Part shown: piece after piece, positions 18,076 to 27,403 of the stretch
Position numbering within the stretch: the first letter of the stretch is position 1
Layout: the number at the start of each line of letters is the position of its first letter
From: Neptunitalea chrysea
GTDB taxonomy: Bacteria > Bacteroidota > Bacteroidia > Flavobacteriales > Flavobacteriaceae
Length of the DNA stretch: 64,000 nt
Assembly (NCBI RefSeq): GCF_027924145.1
Contig: NZ_BRVP01000009.1
Span: 98,146-162,145 of the forward strand
Direction of reading: 5' to 3'
Made by a program: the position numbers and the translations under genes
The notes under the pieces: model-generated
What the model saw: the letters and a program-made list of their open reading frames with translations, nothing else
What the model was told of the DNA's origin: nothing
Databases searched by the model: none

Positions 18076-21000
18076 TTATTCTTCTTTATTGTCTAAAGGG
18101 ACAATAGGATATTCATGATCTTCTAATTTCTTAGGTTCAAACCTTCTACTTTTCATTACTCTAAACTTTAAACGTAAAGACAGGTAAAATAGTACAGGTA
18201 CAATAACTAATGTTAAGAAGGTAGCAAAAACCAAACCAAAAATTACCGTCCATGCTAAAGGTCCCCAGAAAATTACATTATCACCACCAATATAAATATT
18301 AGGGTCAAACTCAGCAAACATAGAGAAGAAATCAATGTTTAAACCAATAGCTAACGGAATTAACCCTAATACGGTAGTAATCGCCGTTAATAATACTGGG
18401 CGCAAACGTGCTTTACCTCCTTGTGCAATAGCTTCTAATACCAATTCTTTTGGTAAAAAGGCATTGTTTGGCGCGCCAATTTCTTCTTTCTTACGGTCTA
18501 GTAATATTTGTGTATAATCTAGCAGTACTACCCCGTTGTTTACTACAATACCCGCCAGTGATATAATTCCCATCATGGTCATCATAATTACAAACGGCCA
18601 TCCGGTGATGGATAATCCTAAAAATACGCCAATAAAACTCAGGAACACTGCCACCATAATAATAGTTGGCTTAGAGATAGAGCTAAACTGGAAGATTAGA
18701 ATAAGCATAATTAATCCTAAACCAATAATTAATGCAGACATTAAGAATGCCATTTGTTTGTTTTGCTCTTCTATCTGTCCGGTAAAGTCAGACTTAATAG
18801 TATCCGGAATTTTAAATCCGCTGGCATCTAGTTCTTTCTTAATGTTTTCTACCACAGCCCCTGCATCACTATAGCCAGGAGCAAGGTTAGAGTATACAGT
18901 TACCACACGTACAGTTTCTTTGTGCTTAATAGCTGTGAACGAAGCCGTGTTCTTATAGCTAACAACCGATGATAGTGGTACTTGTTTCAATTGCCCCGAA
19001 GCCTGATCTCTAAACGTAATCATTTGGTTAAACAAGGCACTCATATTGTAACGATTATCTTTATTAAAGCGCACATAGATATCGTAATCGTCACCGTCTT
19101 CTTTGTAAACCCCTGCTTTTTCGCCAAAAATAGAACGTCTTAGCTGGGTTCCAATCATGGCAGCCGTAACACCTAATTCTCCGGCTTTTTCACGGTCAAT
19201 TTCTACCTTCATAGAAGGCTTGGATTTATTTACATCCAGCTTAAGTTCATCAACTCCTTCAATATTTTTACTGTTTATAAAGTCGCGCATATTCTCTGCA
19301 ACCGTAATCAAGTCATCATAGTCTTCACCCGAAAGTTCAATATTAACTGGGTATCCTGCTGGTGGACCAACAGCATCTTTTTCAACCGATATTAATACAC
19401 CAGGGTATACATTACGCAAGGTATCTTTAATACGGTTCATTAAAACTTCAGAGTCTTTTCCTTTACGGTATTTAAACTCTCTTAGCGTTAACGATACCTT
19501 TCCTTTGTGTGGCATTTCTGCCGCAGAACCTCCATCGGTTTGTGGGTTCCCTGCACCTTCACCTACCTGAGATACGGCAGCTTCAACCATAAAGTTTTCA
19601 CCGGTTTCTTTATCAATATACATAGCATCATTGGCTATGGCATATACACGCTTTTCAATCTCTTTGGTAAGTTTGTTGGTTTTTTCAATATCGGTACCTT
19701 GTGGGTATTCTATATAGGTGAAAATCTGATTCGGTTTGTTATCAGGGAAGAACAATACCTCCGTTTGTTTATTTTTTAAACGGCTACCAAACCACATTAA
19801 CGATACAATTAATAGTAACACGGTACTACCAACATATACCAAAGGCATACGCCCTGATAAGGCACTCCTAATGATTTTTTCATAGAAGTTTTCCCATACG
19901 GTAAGTATTTTGTGCTGAAACCATTCGGCTACTTTTACTAAAAATAACTGGTGAATCCAGAACATAATAGCCACAAAAATCATTAAGGTACCCAATCCTT
20001 TTACAGCGCCACCTGTAAAGAATATCAATAATCCCGGAATAATTAATACAATACTAATTACTACTAATTGCTTAATAGAAAGTTTGTCTTCCTCTACCTT
20101 CATAAACTCTGATACCAACATGGAGTTGATAAAAATAGCCACAAAGAGTGACGACCCCAGTACAACAGAAAGGGTAATAGGGAAGAGCTTCATAAACGAT
20201 CCCATAATACCCGGCCACATGGCTAGCGGTACAAAGGCGGCTACCGTAGTAGCGGTAGAAATAATAATAGGTACGGCAATTTCACCAATCCCTTTTTTAG
20301 AGGCTTCCATACGGCTCATGCCTTCTTCATCCATTAAACGGTATACGTTTTCAACCACCACAATACCGTTGTCTACCAACATTCCCAGACCCATAATAAG
20401 TCCGAATAAAATCATGGTGTTCAAGGTATAGCCTAAAGTGTCTAAAATCATGAACGACATGAACATAGACATAGGAATTGCAAACCCTACAAATAAGGCG
20501 TTTCGGAATCCTAAGAAGAACATCAATACAGATACTACTAAGAAAATACCAAAAATGATGTTATTTACTAAGTCATCTACCTGATTAATGGTTCTTTCAG
20601 AAGTATCATTCGCCTTGGTTATTTTAAGATCCTGAGGTAATTTTTTGGCAGCATCTTTTAAAATAACATCTATTTTTTCAGATGCATTTACCATGTTTTT
20701 ACCGGCACGTTTTTTAACGTCTAACATCACAACGTTGTTACCCATATCGCGGGCAAACGTAGTTCTGTCCTCTTCTTTAAAAGACACTTTTGCAATATCC
20801 TTAAGATATACAATACCATCGTTTGTTTTAACTACAAAGTTGTTAAGCGCAGCAGGGTCATCTACCTCACCAAGTACACGTATAATTCTACGTTGTCCTT
20901 CAGTAATTAAGCTCCCGGCAGAGAGGGTTACGTTACCACCCCTAATAGCGTTGATAACATTATCGAAGCTTACTTTAGCAGCCATCATTTTATAAATGTC

Positions 21001-21603
21001 TACGGCAACTTCCACTTCTTTTTCTTGTGCCCCACGAATACTGGCTTCTTTAATTTCTTCCAGCCCTTCTATTTCATCTTGCAAGTATTCGGCAAAATCT
21101 TTTAGTTTTTCAATCGGGTAGTCACCACTAATATTAATGTTCATGATAGCCATTTCTTCCGAAAAATTCAGGTCAAATACATTCGGTTCTACTTTGGCAT
21201 TATTAAATGTAGGCCAGTCTTCACTGGCTTTTTTGGTATCTACTTCGTCTTTTACGCGTTGCTTCGCAGCTTCCACCGTAATGTTTTCGTCAAACTCAAT
21301 GGTAATAATTGAGTAATCTTCCTGAGAAGTAGACTCAATATCTGTTTTGTTATTCAGATTTTTAAGTTCGTCTTCTAAAGGCGTAGTAATTAGTTTCTCT
21401 ATATCCTCGGCAGTGTTACCCGGATACGCTGTACTAACATATATTTTGGTTTCTTTAACCTCGGGAAAACTTTCTCTAGGCATTCCGTTGTAGGCCATAG
21501 CACCTACAATCAGGAAGATAGCTACCACTACATAGATAGTAACCTTATTATCAATAGCCCAGGATGAGAGGACAAATTCTTTATTTGTTTTACTTTTGCT
21601 CAT
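18076..21603 (-). CDS. RND efflux pump inner membrane permease (AcrB/HAE1-like)
   Basis: 1175 residues with the two-fold RND layout: a helix at about 15-35, a large periplasmic loop (YPGNTAEDIEKLITTPLE), six helices, a second loop and six more helices. The proton-relay motif in helix 4 reads MLVDNGIVVVENVYRLM, so the second Asp of the usual DD pair is Asn. A further helix (about 535-580) is inserted in the middle, which lengthens it beyond the usual 1030-1050. It is the last gene of a tetR-tolC-adaptor-permease operon (11 bases after the adaptor). The substrate is probably an organic or toxic compound rather than a metal, but this is inference. Confidence 0.92.
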   Translation of the reverse strand: MSKSKTNKEFVLSSWAIDNKVTIYVVVAIFLIVGAMAYNGMPRESFPEVKETKIYVSTAYPGNTAEDIEKLITTPLEDELKNLNNKTDIESTSQEDYSIITIEFDENITVEAAKQRVKDEVDTKKASEDWPTFNNAKVEPNVFDLNFSEEMAIMNINISGDYPIEKLKDFAEYLQDEIEGLEEIKEASIRGAQEKEVEVAVDIYKMMAAKVSFDNVINAIRGGNVTLSAGSLITEGQRRIIRVLGEVDDPAALNNFVVKTNDGIVYLKDIAKVSFKEEDRTTFARDMGNNVVMLDVKKRAGKNMVNASEKIDVILKDAAKKLPQDLKITKANDTSERTINQVDDLVNNIIFGIFLVVSVLMFFLGFRNALFVGFAIPMSMFMSFMILDTLGYTLNTMILFGLIMGLGMLVDNGIVVVENVYRLMDEEGMSRMEASKKGIGEIAVPIIISTATTVAAFVPLAMWPGIMGSFMKLFPITLSVVLGSSLFVAIFINSMLVSEFMKVEEDKLSIKQLVVISIVLIIPGLLIFFTGGAVKGLGTLMIFVAIMFWIHQLFLVKVAEWFQHKILTVWENFYEKIIRSALSGRMPLVYVGSTVLLLIVSLMWFGSRLKNKQTEVLFFPDNKPNQIFTYIEYPQGTDIEKTNKLTKEIEKRVYAIANDAMYIDKETGENFMVEAAVSQVGEGAGNPQTDGGSAAEMPHKGKVSLTLREFKYRKGKDSEVLMNRIKDTLRNVYPGVLISVEKDAVGPPAGYPVNIELSGEDYDDLITVAENMRDFINSKNIEGVDELKLDVNKSKPSMKVEIDREKAGELGVTAAMIGTQLRRSIFGEKAGVYKEDGDDYDIYVRFNKDNRYNMSALFNQMITFRDQASGQLKQVPLSSVVSYKNTASFTAIKHKETVRVVTVYSNLAPGYSDAGAVVENIKKELDASGFKIPDTIKSDFTGQIEEQNKQMAFLMSALIIGLGLIMLILIFQFSSISKPTIIMVAVFLSFIGVFLGLSITGWPFVIMMTMMGIISLAGIVVNNGVVLLDYTQILLDRKKEEIGAPNNAFLPKELVLEAIAQGGKARLRPVLLTAITTVLGLIPLAIGLNIDFFSMFAEFDPNIYIGGDNVIFWGPLAWTVIFGLVFATFLTLVIVPVLFYLSLRLKFRVMKSRRFEPKKLEDHEYPIVPLDNKEE

Positions 21604-21614
21604 AGTCTATTGAT

Positions 21615-22769
21615 TTATTGGATACTAATTTTCTGACCGTCTTTTACACTTCTGGCGCCTTCTAAAAGTACCTGATCTCCGTTATTGATACCGGTTAGTA
21701 TTTCTATTTTACCATTCTGAGTTCTTCCGGTGGTTACAATGGTTCTTTGTGCTACTAGTTCTCCATCTTTTTCTTTTGCCAAGTATACGTATTGATCACC
21801 ATCAGCATTTTCCGATAAAATACTTACCGGTACTTTAATAACCGCTTCGTTTGTATAATCGTTTATTAATGTTTTAGCAGTTAAGTTAGGCTTAATAAGT
21901 CCGGCTTTGTTAGGTACTTCAATTTTAATACGGAACGAACGGTTCCCCGGATTAATAAAATCACTAGCCTGTACTACTTTAGTGGTAATTTCTTCGTGTA
22001 ATACCGGGATGTTTACTTTCGCCATTGTACCTTGTTTTACGCTACCTACATAGCTTTCGGGTACATCGGCTTCTAAGTACATTTTGCCTAAGTTTACCAA
22101 ACGGAAGATAGAAACGCCTGGAGCTACAATAGAACCTTTATCCGTAATAATTTCATCTATTGTTCCGCTAAACGGAGCTGTTATAACGGTTTTAGTTATT
22201 TGCTCTTTTAATTGCGTTACCGCTTTTTCTTGCGCTTCAAAATTAGATTTAGCTTGTAGGTACTGAATTTCTGAACCTATTTTCTGATCCCATAAACGTT
22301 GTTGACGCTCATAGGTAGTTTTAGCTAATTCGGTTTTTATTTCTAATTGGGCAAGTTGTTGACTTAATCCGCCATCGTCTATTTTACCCAATTGCTGCCC
22401 TTTGCTTACTTTTTGACCTTCTTTTACATATACATTGGTTAGCATACCGCTGTATTCTGCATTTAGTACAATGTTTTGGTCGGTTTTTACATCGGCTTGT
22501 AATTCAAGAAAGTGATTAAATATGGTGTCTTTAGCTTTAAAAGCGGTAACTAACACAAATTTTTCAACCGTATCAAATTTTGCAAGAGCAGCATCTAACG
22601 TAGCTATTTGTGCATGTAAGCCTTCAATTTTAGTTTCTAGCTCGGCTTTCACCGTTTTCATTTCCTTAGGGTCATTTTTTTCAATGGCCTTCTCAATTTT
22701 TTTAGATTCGTCTTTACCACAGGAAACTACCATGGCAACGGTTAGTATAGATAATATAATTCTCTTCAT
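21615..22769 (-). CDS. RND efflux periplasmic adaptor (membrane fusion protein), lipoprotein
   Basis: 384 residues. A lipobox (MVVSCGKD, Cys at 17) is followed by a charged coiled coil (about 25-65), unusual in being before the lipoyl domain. Then come the lipoyl half LTNVYVKEGQKVSKGQQLGKID, the helical hairpin (about 135-190), the second lipoyl half VITAPFSGTIDEIITDKGSIVAPG and beta-barrel domains ending GARSVKDGQKISIQ. It bridges the RND permease and the TolC-type channel. It lies between those two genes with spacings of about 10 bases. Confidence 0.92.
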   Translation of the reverse strand: MKRIILSILTVAMVVSCGKDESKKIEKAIEKNDPKEMKTVKAELETKIEGLHAQIATLDAALAKFDTVEKFVLVTAFKAKDTIFNHFLELQADVKTDQNIVLNAEYSGMLTNVYVKEGQKVSKGQQLGKIDDGGLSQQLAQLEIKTELAKTTYERQQRLWDQKIGSEIQYLQAKSNFEAQEKAVTQLKEQITKTVITAPFSGTIDEIITDKGSIVAPGVSIFRLVNLGKMYLEADVPESYVGSVKQGTMAKVNIPVLHEEITTKVVQASDFINPGNRSFRIKIEVPNKAGLIKPNLTAKTLINDYTNEAVIKVPVSILSENADGDQYVYLAKEKDGELVAQRTIVTTGRTQNGKIEILTGINNGDQVLLEGARSVKDGQKISIQ

Positions 22770-22779
22770 TGTAATTTTT

Positions 22780-24117
22780 TTAGTTGTTTAGAATAGTTTC
22801 GAGTGCTGCTTTTTTGGTAAGTACATTTAACATTGCTTGCAAGTATTCTTGCTGAGCAGTATATAACTGTGTTTGTGCTTGTCTTAAATCAAAACTGGTC
22901 GCAATACCTTCAGTGTATTTCGTTTGGTTTTTATATTCTATACGCTCTGCAAGTTTTAAATTTTGCTTAGCACTTTCATAGAACTCAACCGAGTATTGGT
23001 ATTCACTTTTAGCTTGTTCAAATTGTAGCATAAGTTGTTGTTCTGTTTCGGTTAAATCAGTTTTAGCTTTGTCAAGCTCAATCTTCATACGTTGCGTAGC
23101 TGCCGATCTTCCTAACGAACTAAAAATAGGGACGTTTAAGCTAACCCCAAATAGTGAAGACCCAAACCAATCTTGTGTGCTTTTCAAAAAGGTAAACTCT
23201 TTGCTTGCATACCCTTGGTAACCTCCATTAATAAAGGCACTAAGAGTTGGTAATCCTTTGCTTTTCTCAAGTTTTAATAACAACTCTTGTGATACCTCAT
23301 TGTTTTTAGCAATCTTATAATCAATGTTGTTTTCTATATTTAATGTAGCTTCAAACAACTCTAGGTCAATATTTTGTTGTGTAAGCGTAGCCAAATCATC
23401 GGTAACGGTAACCGTACTGGTGATATTGGTACCTAAGGTAACCTTAAGCATGTCATAGGCCAGATTTTTAAGACGTAAAGCATTTTTTAATGAAATGTCT
23501 ACTTGTAATAATGTAATTTGTAATTGCTCTACATGTTCTTCTTCGCTTAAACCATTTTTAAACATTTGGTCTGTTTCAAACAAGTTTTTTTCTAGCACTT
23601 GTTTGTTGTTTTTTAGTATGGCAATATTTTCTTCTGCTAACAATACGTTACCATACGATGCTATAACCGTTTTGCGAATTTGTAAATCGGTTTTTTGCTT
23701 AGCATTTTCAGAAATCTGTAGGTATACCTTAGCCGATTGTAGTCCTACTAAATACGATCCGTCAAAAATCAGCTGATTTAGGGTAGCAGAAGCACTAACG
23801 CTTTGTTTGGTTCCAAAGGTAATAGATTCGAAGGTGCCAGCTTCTCCGCCAAAAAACTCAGCCGGAATTAACGATACCTGTTGTTTTAAGTAGTTTTGGT
23901 AATCTACCGAAGCACTAATTTGTGGCAATCCGGTAGCGGTGGTTTCCCACTTCTGTTTTTTGGCTGCTTCAATAGTGCGCTGTGCATTAATGGCAGAGCG
24001 GTTATTGTCTAGGGCGTAGTTAATAGCCTCTTCTAGAGTTAAGTTCAGGGTTTCCTTTTCCTGAGCACTTAACATTCCTACACATAGAAGAAGCATCAGT
24101 ACTAATAGTTTTCTCAT
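22780..24117 (-). CDS. TolC-family outer membrane efflux channel
   Basis: 445 residues with signal peptide (ending GMLSAQ). The repeat of the outer membrane efflux protein family is visible twice: LNLTLEEAINYALDNNRSAINAQRTIEAAKKQ at the start, and the second half with LLLKLEKSKGLPTLSAFINGGY and LDKAKTDLTETEQQLMLQFEQAKSEY, then KYTEGIATSFDLRQAQTQLYTAQQEYLQAMLNVL. It forms the outer membrane exit duct. Its ATG overlaps the TGA of the tetR gene (ATGA at 24117-24114), so the two are translationally coupled. Confidence 0.92.
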   Translation of the reverse strand: MRKLLVLMLLLCVGMLSAQEKETLNLTLEEAINYALDNNRSAINAQRTIEAAKKQKWETTATGLPQISASVDYQNYLKQQVSLIPAEFFGGEAGTFESITFGTKQSVSASATLNQLIFDGSYLVGLQSAKVYLQISENAKQKTDLQIRKTVIASYGNVLLAEENIAILKNNKQVLEKNLFETDQMFKNGLSEEEHVEQLQITLLQVDISLKNALRLKNLAYDMLKVTLGTNITSTVTVTDDLATLTQQNIDLELFEATLNIENNIDYKIAKNNEVSQELLLKLEKSKGLPTLSAFINGGYQGYASKEFTFLKSTQDWFGSSLFGVSLNVPIFSSLGRSAATQRMKIELDKAKTDLTETEQQLMLQFEQAKSEYQYSVEFYESAKQNLKLAERIEYKNQTKYTEGIATSFDLRQAQTQLYTAQQEYLQAMLNVLTKKAALETILNN

Positions 24118-24713
24118 TGCTGTTTAAGTTGTTGCTCTAAAATTTCTAATCCTTTTGTGGTTACCATAGAACGTAAAAAGTTCTCGGTGTACGTGTTCAT
24201 AATTTCCAATACCGAATATTTTTCTGGCGGAAAATGATCTTCATTTTTAATTTCTATTGCACATATAAAATGAATTTTTGTAACTATATCTATATTAATT
24301 TCTTTACGGTATAAGCCTTCTTTAATTCCTTTGGCTAAGTTATCGGCCACACACGTACTCATAATCTCTTTATGTCGGCTGCGAACATTGGCGTATATTT
24401 TGGGGTAATATTTTTGTAGTTGGTAGTGAGGAGAAGTTTTTTCTGATTTAAGTTGTCTCATAATCAGTTTTTTAACTTCCATTTGTTCTACAACAGCATT
24501 GTAGTTTTTCTCCTTAACGAACGATATGTTCTTATTGATTTCTAGTGTCATACTATTAAGACATGCTAAAATAAGTGTGTTCTTGTTTTCGAAAAACTGA
24601 TAGATGGTTTTTTTAGAGATACCAGTTTCCTTTGCAATTTCGTCCATAGTTACATTCTTAAAACCTAAGTTTAAGAATAAGTCTAGTGCACGTTCTATTA
24701 TTTTGTTTTCCAT
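24114..24713 (-). CDS. TetR/AcrR-family repressor of the efflux operon
   Basis: 199 residues from the ATG at 24713. Helix-turn-helix: ALDLFLNLGFKNVTMDEIAKETGISKKTIYQFFENKNTLI, the classic TetR N-terminal domain; the rest is a helical ligand-binding domain. A longer frame starting at 24764 exists but would begin inside the operator described below, and it adds residues that no TetR protein has before MENKIIERAL. It is the first gene of the operon and so probably represses itself together with tolC, the adaptor and the permease. The inducing ligand is unknown. Confidence 0.92.
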   Translation of the reverse strand: MENKIIERALDLFLNLGFKNVTMDEIAKETGISKKTIYQFFENKNTLILACLNSMTLEINKNISFVKEKNYNAVVEQMEVKKLIMRQLKSEKTSPHYQLQKYYPKIYANVRSRHKEIMSTCVADNLAKGIKEGLYRKEINIDIVTKIHFICAIEIKNEDHFPPEKYSVLEIMNTYTENFLRSMVTTKGLEILEQQLKQQ

Positions 24714-24721
24714 ATCGGGGA

Positions 24722-24764
24722 CAAAAATAGTAATGGAAACTTTAGAAACAAAAAAAGTTTCCAT
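24722..24764 (-). promoter_or_regulatory. promoter and TetR-type operator of the efflux operon
   Basis: On the minus strand the -7 box TATTTTTG (24729-24722) fits the Bacteroidota TAnnTTTG consensus exactly, and a TTG lies 19 bases upstream, the consensus spacing. A perfect 11-base inverted repeat, ATGGAAACTTT at 24733-24743 and AAAGTTTCCAT at 24754-24764 (10-base spacer), covers the spacer and the TTG. Binding there would block RNA polymerase. The expected transcription start is about 24715-24717, only a few bases before the ATG at 24713, so the message may be nearly leaderless. Confidence 0.8.
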
Positions 24765-24909
24765 GGTTTACTATTATTTAACATTTTGGTTAAATAAAAC
24801 TTTATAACTGTAAGTCAGTGGGTTACTAAATAGGGAGGACTTTTTACTCTTAGTCGAAGAATTTGCTAATAAATAACAAATTTTTTTTTAATTTTTCATT
24901 AGTAAGTTA

Positions 24910-24925
24910 CCTGTATAAATACAGG
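24910..24925. promoter_or_regulatory. 16-bp palindrome upstream of the polyprenyl synthetase gene
   Basis: CCTGTAT and ATACAGG form a perfect inverted repeat around AA, about 54 bases before the ATG at 24979. A TATTTTCG at 24956-24963 resembles a -7 box with one mismatch. The palindrome could be an operator; no regulator can be named. Confidence 0.35.
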
Positions 24926-24978
24926 GTGTGTTAAGCATAGTTTTAAATAATATGGTATTTTCGTAAAAATTTTTTTTC

Positions 24979-25953
24979 ATGCAAACCCTAAGTCAGTACA
25001 GAGAAGCTTTTTTATCGCATTTGGAAGAACGTATTAATGCCACTGAGCCAGAAAATTTGTATGCTCCTATGCATTATATTTTAGGAATAGGCGGAAAGCG
25101 TTTACGTCCTATTTTAACTTTAATGACAGCAGATATTTTTTCAGGAGATTTTAAAGAGGCGTTAGATGCAGCACTTGCCGTTGAAGTATTTCACAATTTT
25201 TCTTTGGTACATGATGATATTATGGATGAAGCTCCTTTAAGAAGAGGGCACCAAACCGTGCATGAAAAATGGGATTTAAATACCGGAATTTTATCGGGCG
25301 ATGCAATGCTGATTATAGCTTACCAGTTATTTGAGTACTATGAGTCGGTGAAATTTAGAGACCTTGCTATGTTGTTTAGTAAAACAGCTATTGAGGTATG
25401 CGAGGGGCAGCAATATGATGTAGATTTTGAAACCCGTGACGATGTTACCTTAGATGCGTATCTTAAAATGATTACTTATAAAACTGCCGTATTGGTTGGG
25501 GCTGCCATGAAAATGGGAGCTATAGTAGCTAATGCCAGTGCATTGGAAGCCAATGCCATTTATGAGTTTGGTTTGAATTTAGGGATTGCTTTTCAGTTAC
25601 AAGATGATTATTTAGATACCTTTGGAGATCAAGCTACTTTTGGTAAGCAGATAGGAGGCGATATTATTGAAAATAAAAAGACTTATTTGTATTTAAAAAC
25701 CATGTCGTTTATTTCTGATGAGGAAAAGGTACAATTACAACATTTGTTTGCAATTAAACCTAGTAACCCAGCAGACAAAATAGAACAGGTAAAAGCTTAT
25801 TTTATTTCCAGCGGTGCAGATGTTGCTACACAAGAGGCTATAGAAGCATATACCAACAAAGCATTTATTGCCTTAGATAAATTACAGATAGGCCAAGATA
25901 AAAAAGAGTTTCTTATGGCTTTTGGTAATACGCTAATGAAGCGAACCGTGTAA
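24979..25953 (+). CDS. polyprenyl synthetase (trans-isoprenyl diphosphate synthase)
   Basis: 324 residues. Both Asp-rich motifs are present: FSLVHDDIMDEAPLRRG (DDxxD, first, about residue 82) and LQDDYLDTFG (second, about residue 210), with GGKRLRP near the start and FGKQIGGDIIENKKTYL after the second motif. It condenses isopentenyl diphosphate with an allylic diphosphate to give GGPP or a longer chain for quinones and carotenoids. The convergent neighbour is a lycopene cyclase, which fits carotenoid supply. Chain length cannot be fixed by eye. Called farnesyl/geranylgeranyl-type synthetase in most flavobacteria. Confidence 0.93.
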   Translation: MQTLSQYREAFLSHLEERINATEPENLYAPMHYILGIGGKRLRPILTLMTADIFSGDFKEALDAALAVEVFHNFSLVHDDIMDEAPLRRGHQTVHEKWDLNTGILSGDAMLIIAYQLFEYYESVKFRDLAMLFSKTAIEVCEGQQYDVDFETRDDVTLDAYLKMITYKTAVLVGAAMKMGAIVANASALEANAIYEFGLNLGIAFQLQDDYLDTFGDQATFGKQIGGDIIENKKTYLYLKTMSFISDEEKVQLQHLFAIKPSNPADKIEQVKAYFISSGADVATQEAIEAYTNKAFIALDKLQIGQDKKEFLMAFGNTLMKRTV

Positions 25954-25986
25954 GCAATACGAGACCCTTTCTGTATTATTTTGTTC

Positions 25987-27120
25987 TTAAAGTATTCTTT
26001 TGAAAGCTTTTAAAAAAGGCTTTTTAGGGAGGGTGTTTATAATAGCCAATTCTTCTGCATGGCTAGTATCCTCATCTAAAAATTTCAGTATAGATGCTAT
26101 AGGGTTGTTTTCAAACAACGATATAAATATTTCACTTCCTAAATGATTTTCTTTAGCTAACAATTCTAGCAGAATGGTATCGTAAGAGGTAAACCTGTTG
26201 GTGCTAAAAAGAGTATCTAATGAAGTGTTGTTTTTTATGGCTTCAATAATTAAAGGAATCCTTTTTTGCATGCTTTTAAAAGTGTATCCGGTGCTTGGTT
26301 TAGTAAACCCGCCACTGGTACCAATATGCAATACGTTTTTAGTATTCTTGGTATAGAAATTATGCGTGGTCATTGGAATTTTTCCCTTCTCCGTTTCGGT
26401 AACTGTATAGTTAGCAATGTCTAGGGTAGTAAGATAATTTTCTAGGGCTTTATCATACGCTTTATCTTCAAGAAGTTCATCAGAAAATAAGGTATATTCT
26501 ACCAGAGCTTCTGTAGCAGAAATTGGTAATACATACATAAAACATGTATTTCCTTCTTGCGGAATAGAAAAATCCATAAACGTAGCTGCATCTGAATCAA
26601 ACTCTTTATTTTCCGTTTTTATATACCAACCTTTAAAATGTTGCCATAATAATGGTTTGGTTGTCTTGGTTATTTCATCTGACTTTAGAAGACTCGAAAA
26701 TACCTTTGCTCCCTCATACGTAGCCTTGTTGGTAACCACTTCTACATACGTATCTTTGTCGTTAACGGCTACTATGGTATCTTCTATAAATGTCATGTTG
26801 GTTTTCGCTGTAATGGTATTCATTATAGCTTTGTAGAAAGGCTTACTTTGAAGCATCTTGTACGTGTAAGGTGCTGTAGGAATTTGCATAAAGGTATGTT
26901 TGCCGCCAATCTGCAGATTTTGCCATGAATGCATCAATAAATGTTCAAAATCATTTGCTTCTTTTTCCCAGAAACACCACGTTCTATCATTCTTATTTTT
27001 AATTTCTTTGTCAATTATAAGTATTTGATAGTCATCAAAATAAGTATCGTTCGCAATAGCGTATGCCAATAGTAGACCCGAGGCTCCGGCTCCTGTAATA
27101 ATAAATGTATTTTCCCTCAT
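25987..27120 (-). CDS. crtY: lycopene beta-cyclase (CrtY family)
   Basis: 377 residues. N-terminal FAD/NAD-binding fold FIITGAGASGLLLAYAI, the family signature DRTWCFWE near residue 46, YTLFSDELLE and GKIPMTTHNF in the middle, and GGFTKPSTGYTFKSMQKR, the second conserved block of CrtY proteins. It cyclises the ends of lycopene to beta-carotene, the precursor of zeaxanthin, the usual yellow pigment of Flavobacteriaceae. It is convergent with the polyprenyl synthetase, 33 bases apart. Other crt genes are not in the window. Confidence 0.9.
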   Translation of the reverse strand: MRENTFIITGAGASGLLLAYAIANDTYFDDYQILIIDKEIKNKNDRTWCFWEKEANDFEHLLMHSWQNLQIGGKHTFMQIPTAPYTYKMLQSKPFYKAIMNTITAKTNMTFIEDTIVAVNDKDTYVEVVTNKATYEGAKVFSSLLKSDEITKTTKPLLWQHFKGWYIKTENKEFDSDAATFMDFSIPQEGNTCFMYVLPISATEALVEYTLFSDELLEDKAYDKALENYLTTLDIANYTVTETEKGKIPMTTHNFYTKNTKNVLHIGTSGGFTKPSTGYTFKSMQKRIPLIIEAIKNNTSLDTLFSTNRFTSYDTILLELLAKENHLGSEIFISLFENNPIASILKFLDEDTSHAEELAIINTLPKKPFLKAFKRIL

Positions 27121-27272
27121 AATAATGTGGGTTCAAAATAATTCAAAATATTTTATAATGGAGGAATTTATGGTTTAAATGGACGTTATATAACGAATAT
27201 ATTAGCATTTAAACTTTTATAAATAACGTGTTTTTGTAGTTAATATTAGAATATTTGTAAGTTTTTTTATAG

Positions 27273-27305
27273 AAAAGCACCCAGTTTTATGGATGCTTTT
27301 TCAAT
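27273..27305 (-). terminator. probable terminator of the gene at 27404-27976
   Basis: AAAAGCA (27273-27279) pairs with TGCTTTT (27294-27300), extended by a partial CC/GG pairing around a TTTTAT loop. On the minus strand it lies about 100 bases past the stop of the upstream gene and before the lycopene cyclase start. The rest of the 283-base gap shows no gene. Confidence 0.55.
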
Positions 27306-27403
27306 AATTTCATTTGGTAGTAGTTAAATGAAATTGATGGTTATTTAGGAGGTTTGATCGTTTCAATTATAGTATATATTGAAATGCAAAAACATACCAA
27401 CTT

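Noticed and set aside
24714..24764. Longer TetR start with 17 extra residues
   Set aside because: The extension is made of the operator sequence and lies upstream of the predicted transcription start.
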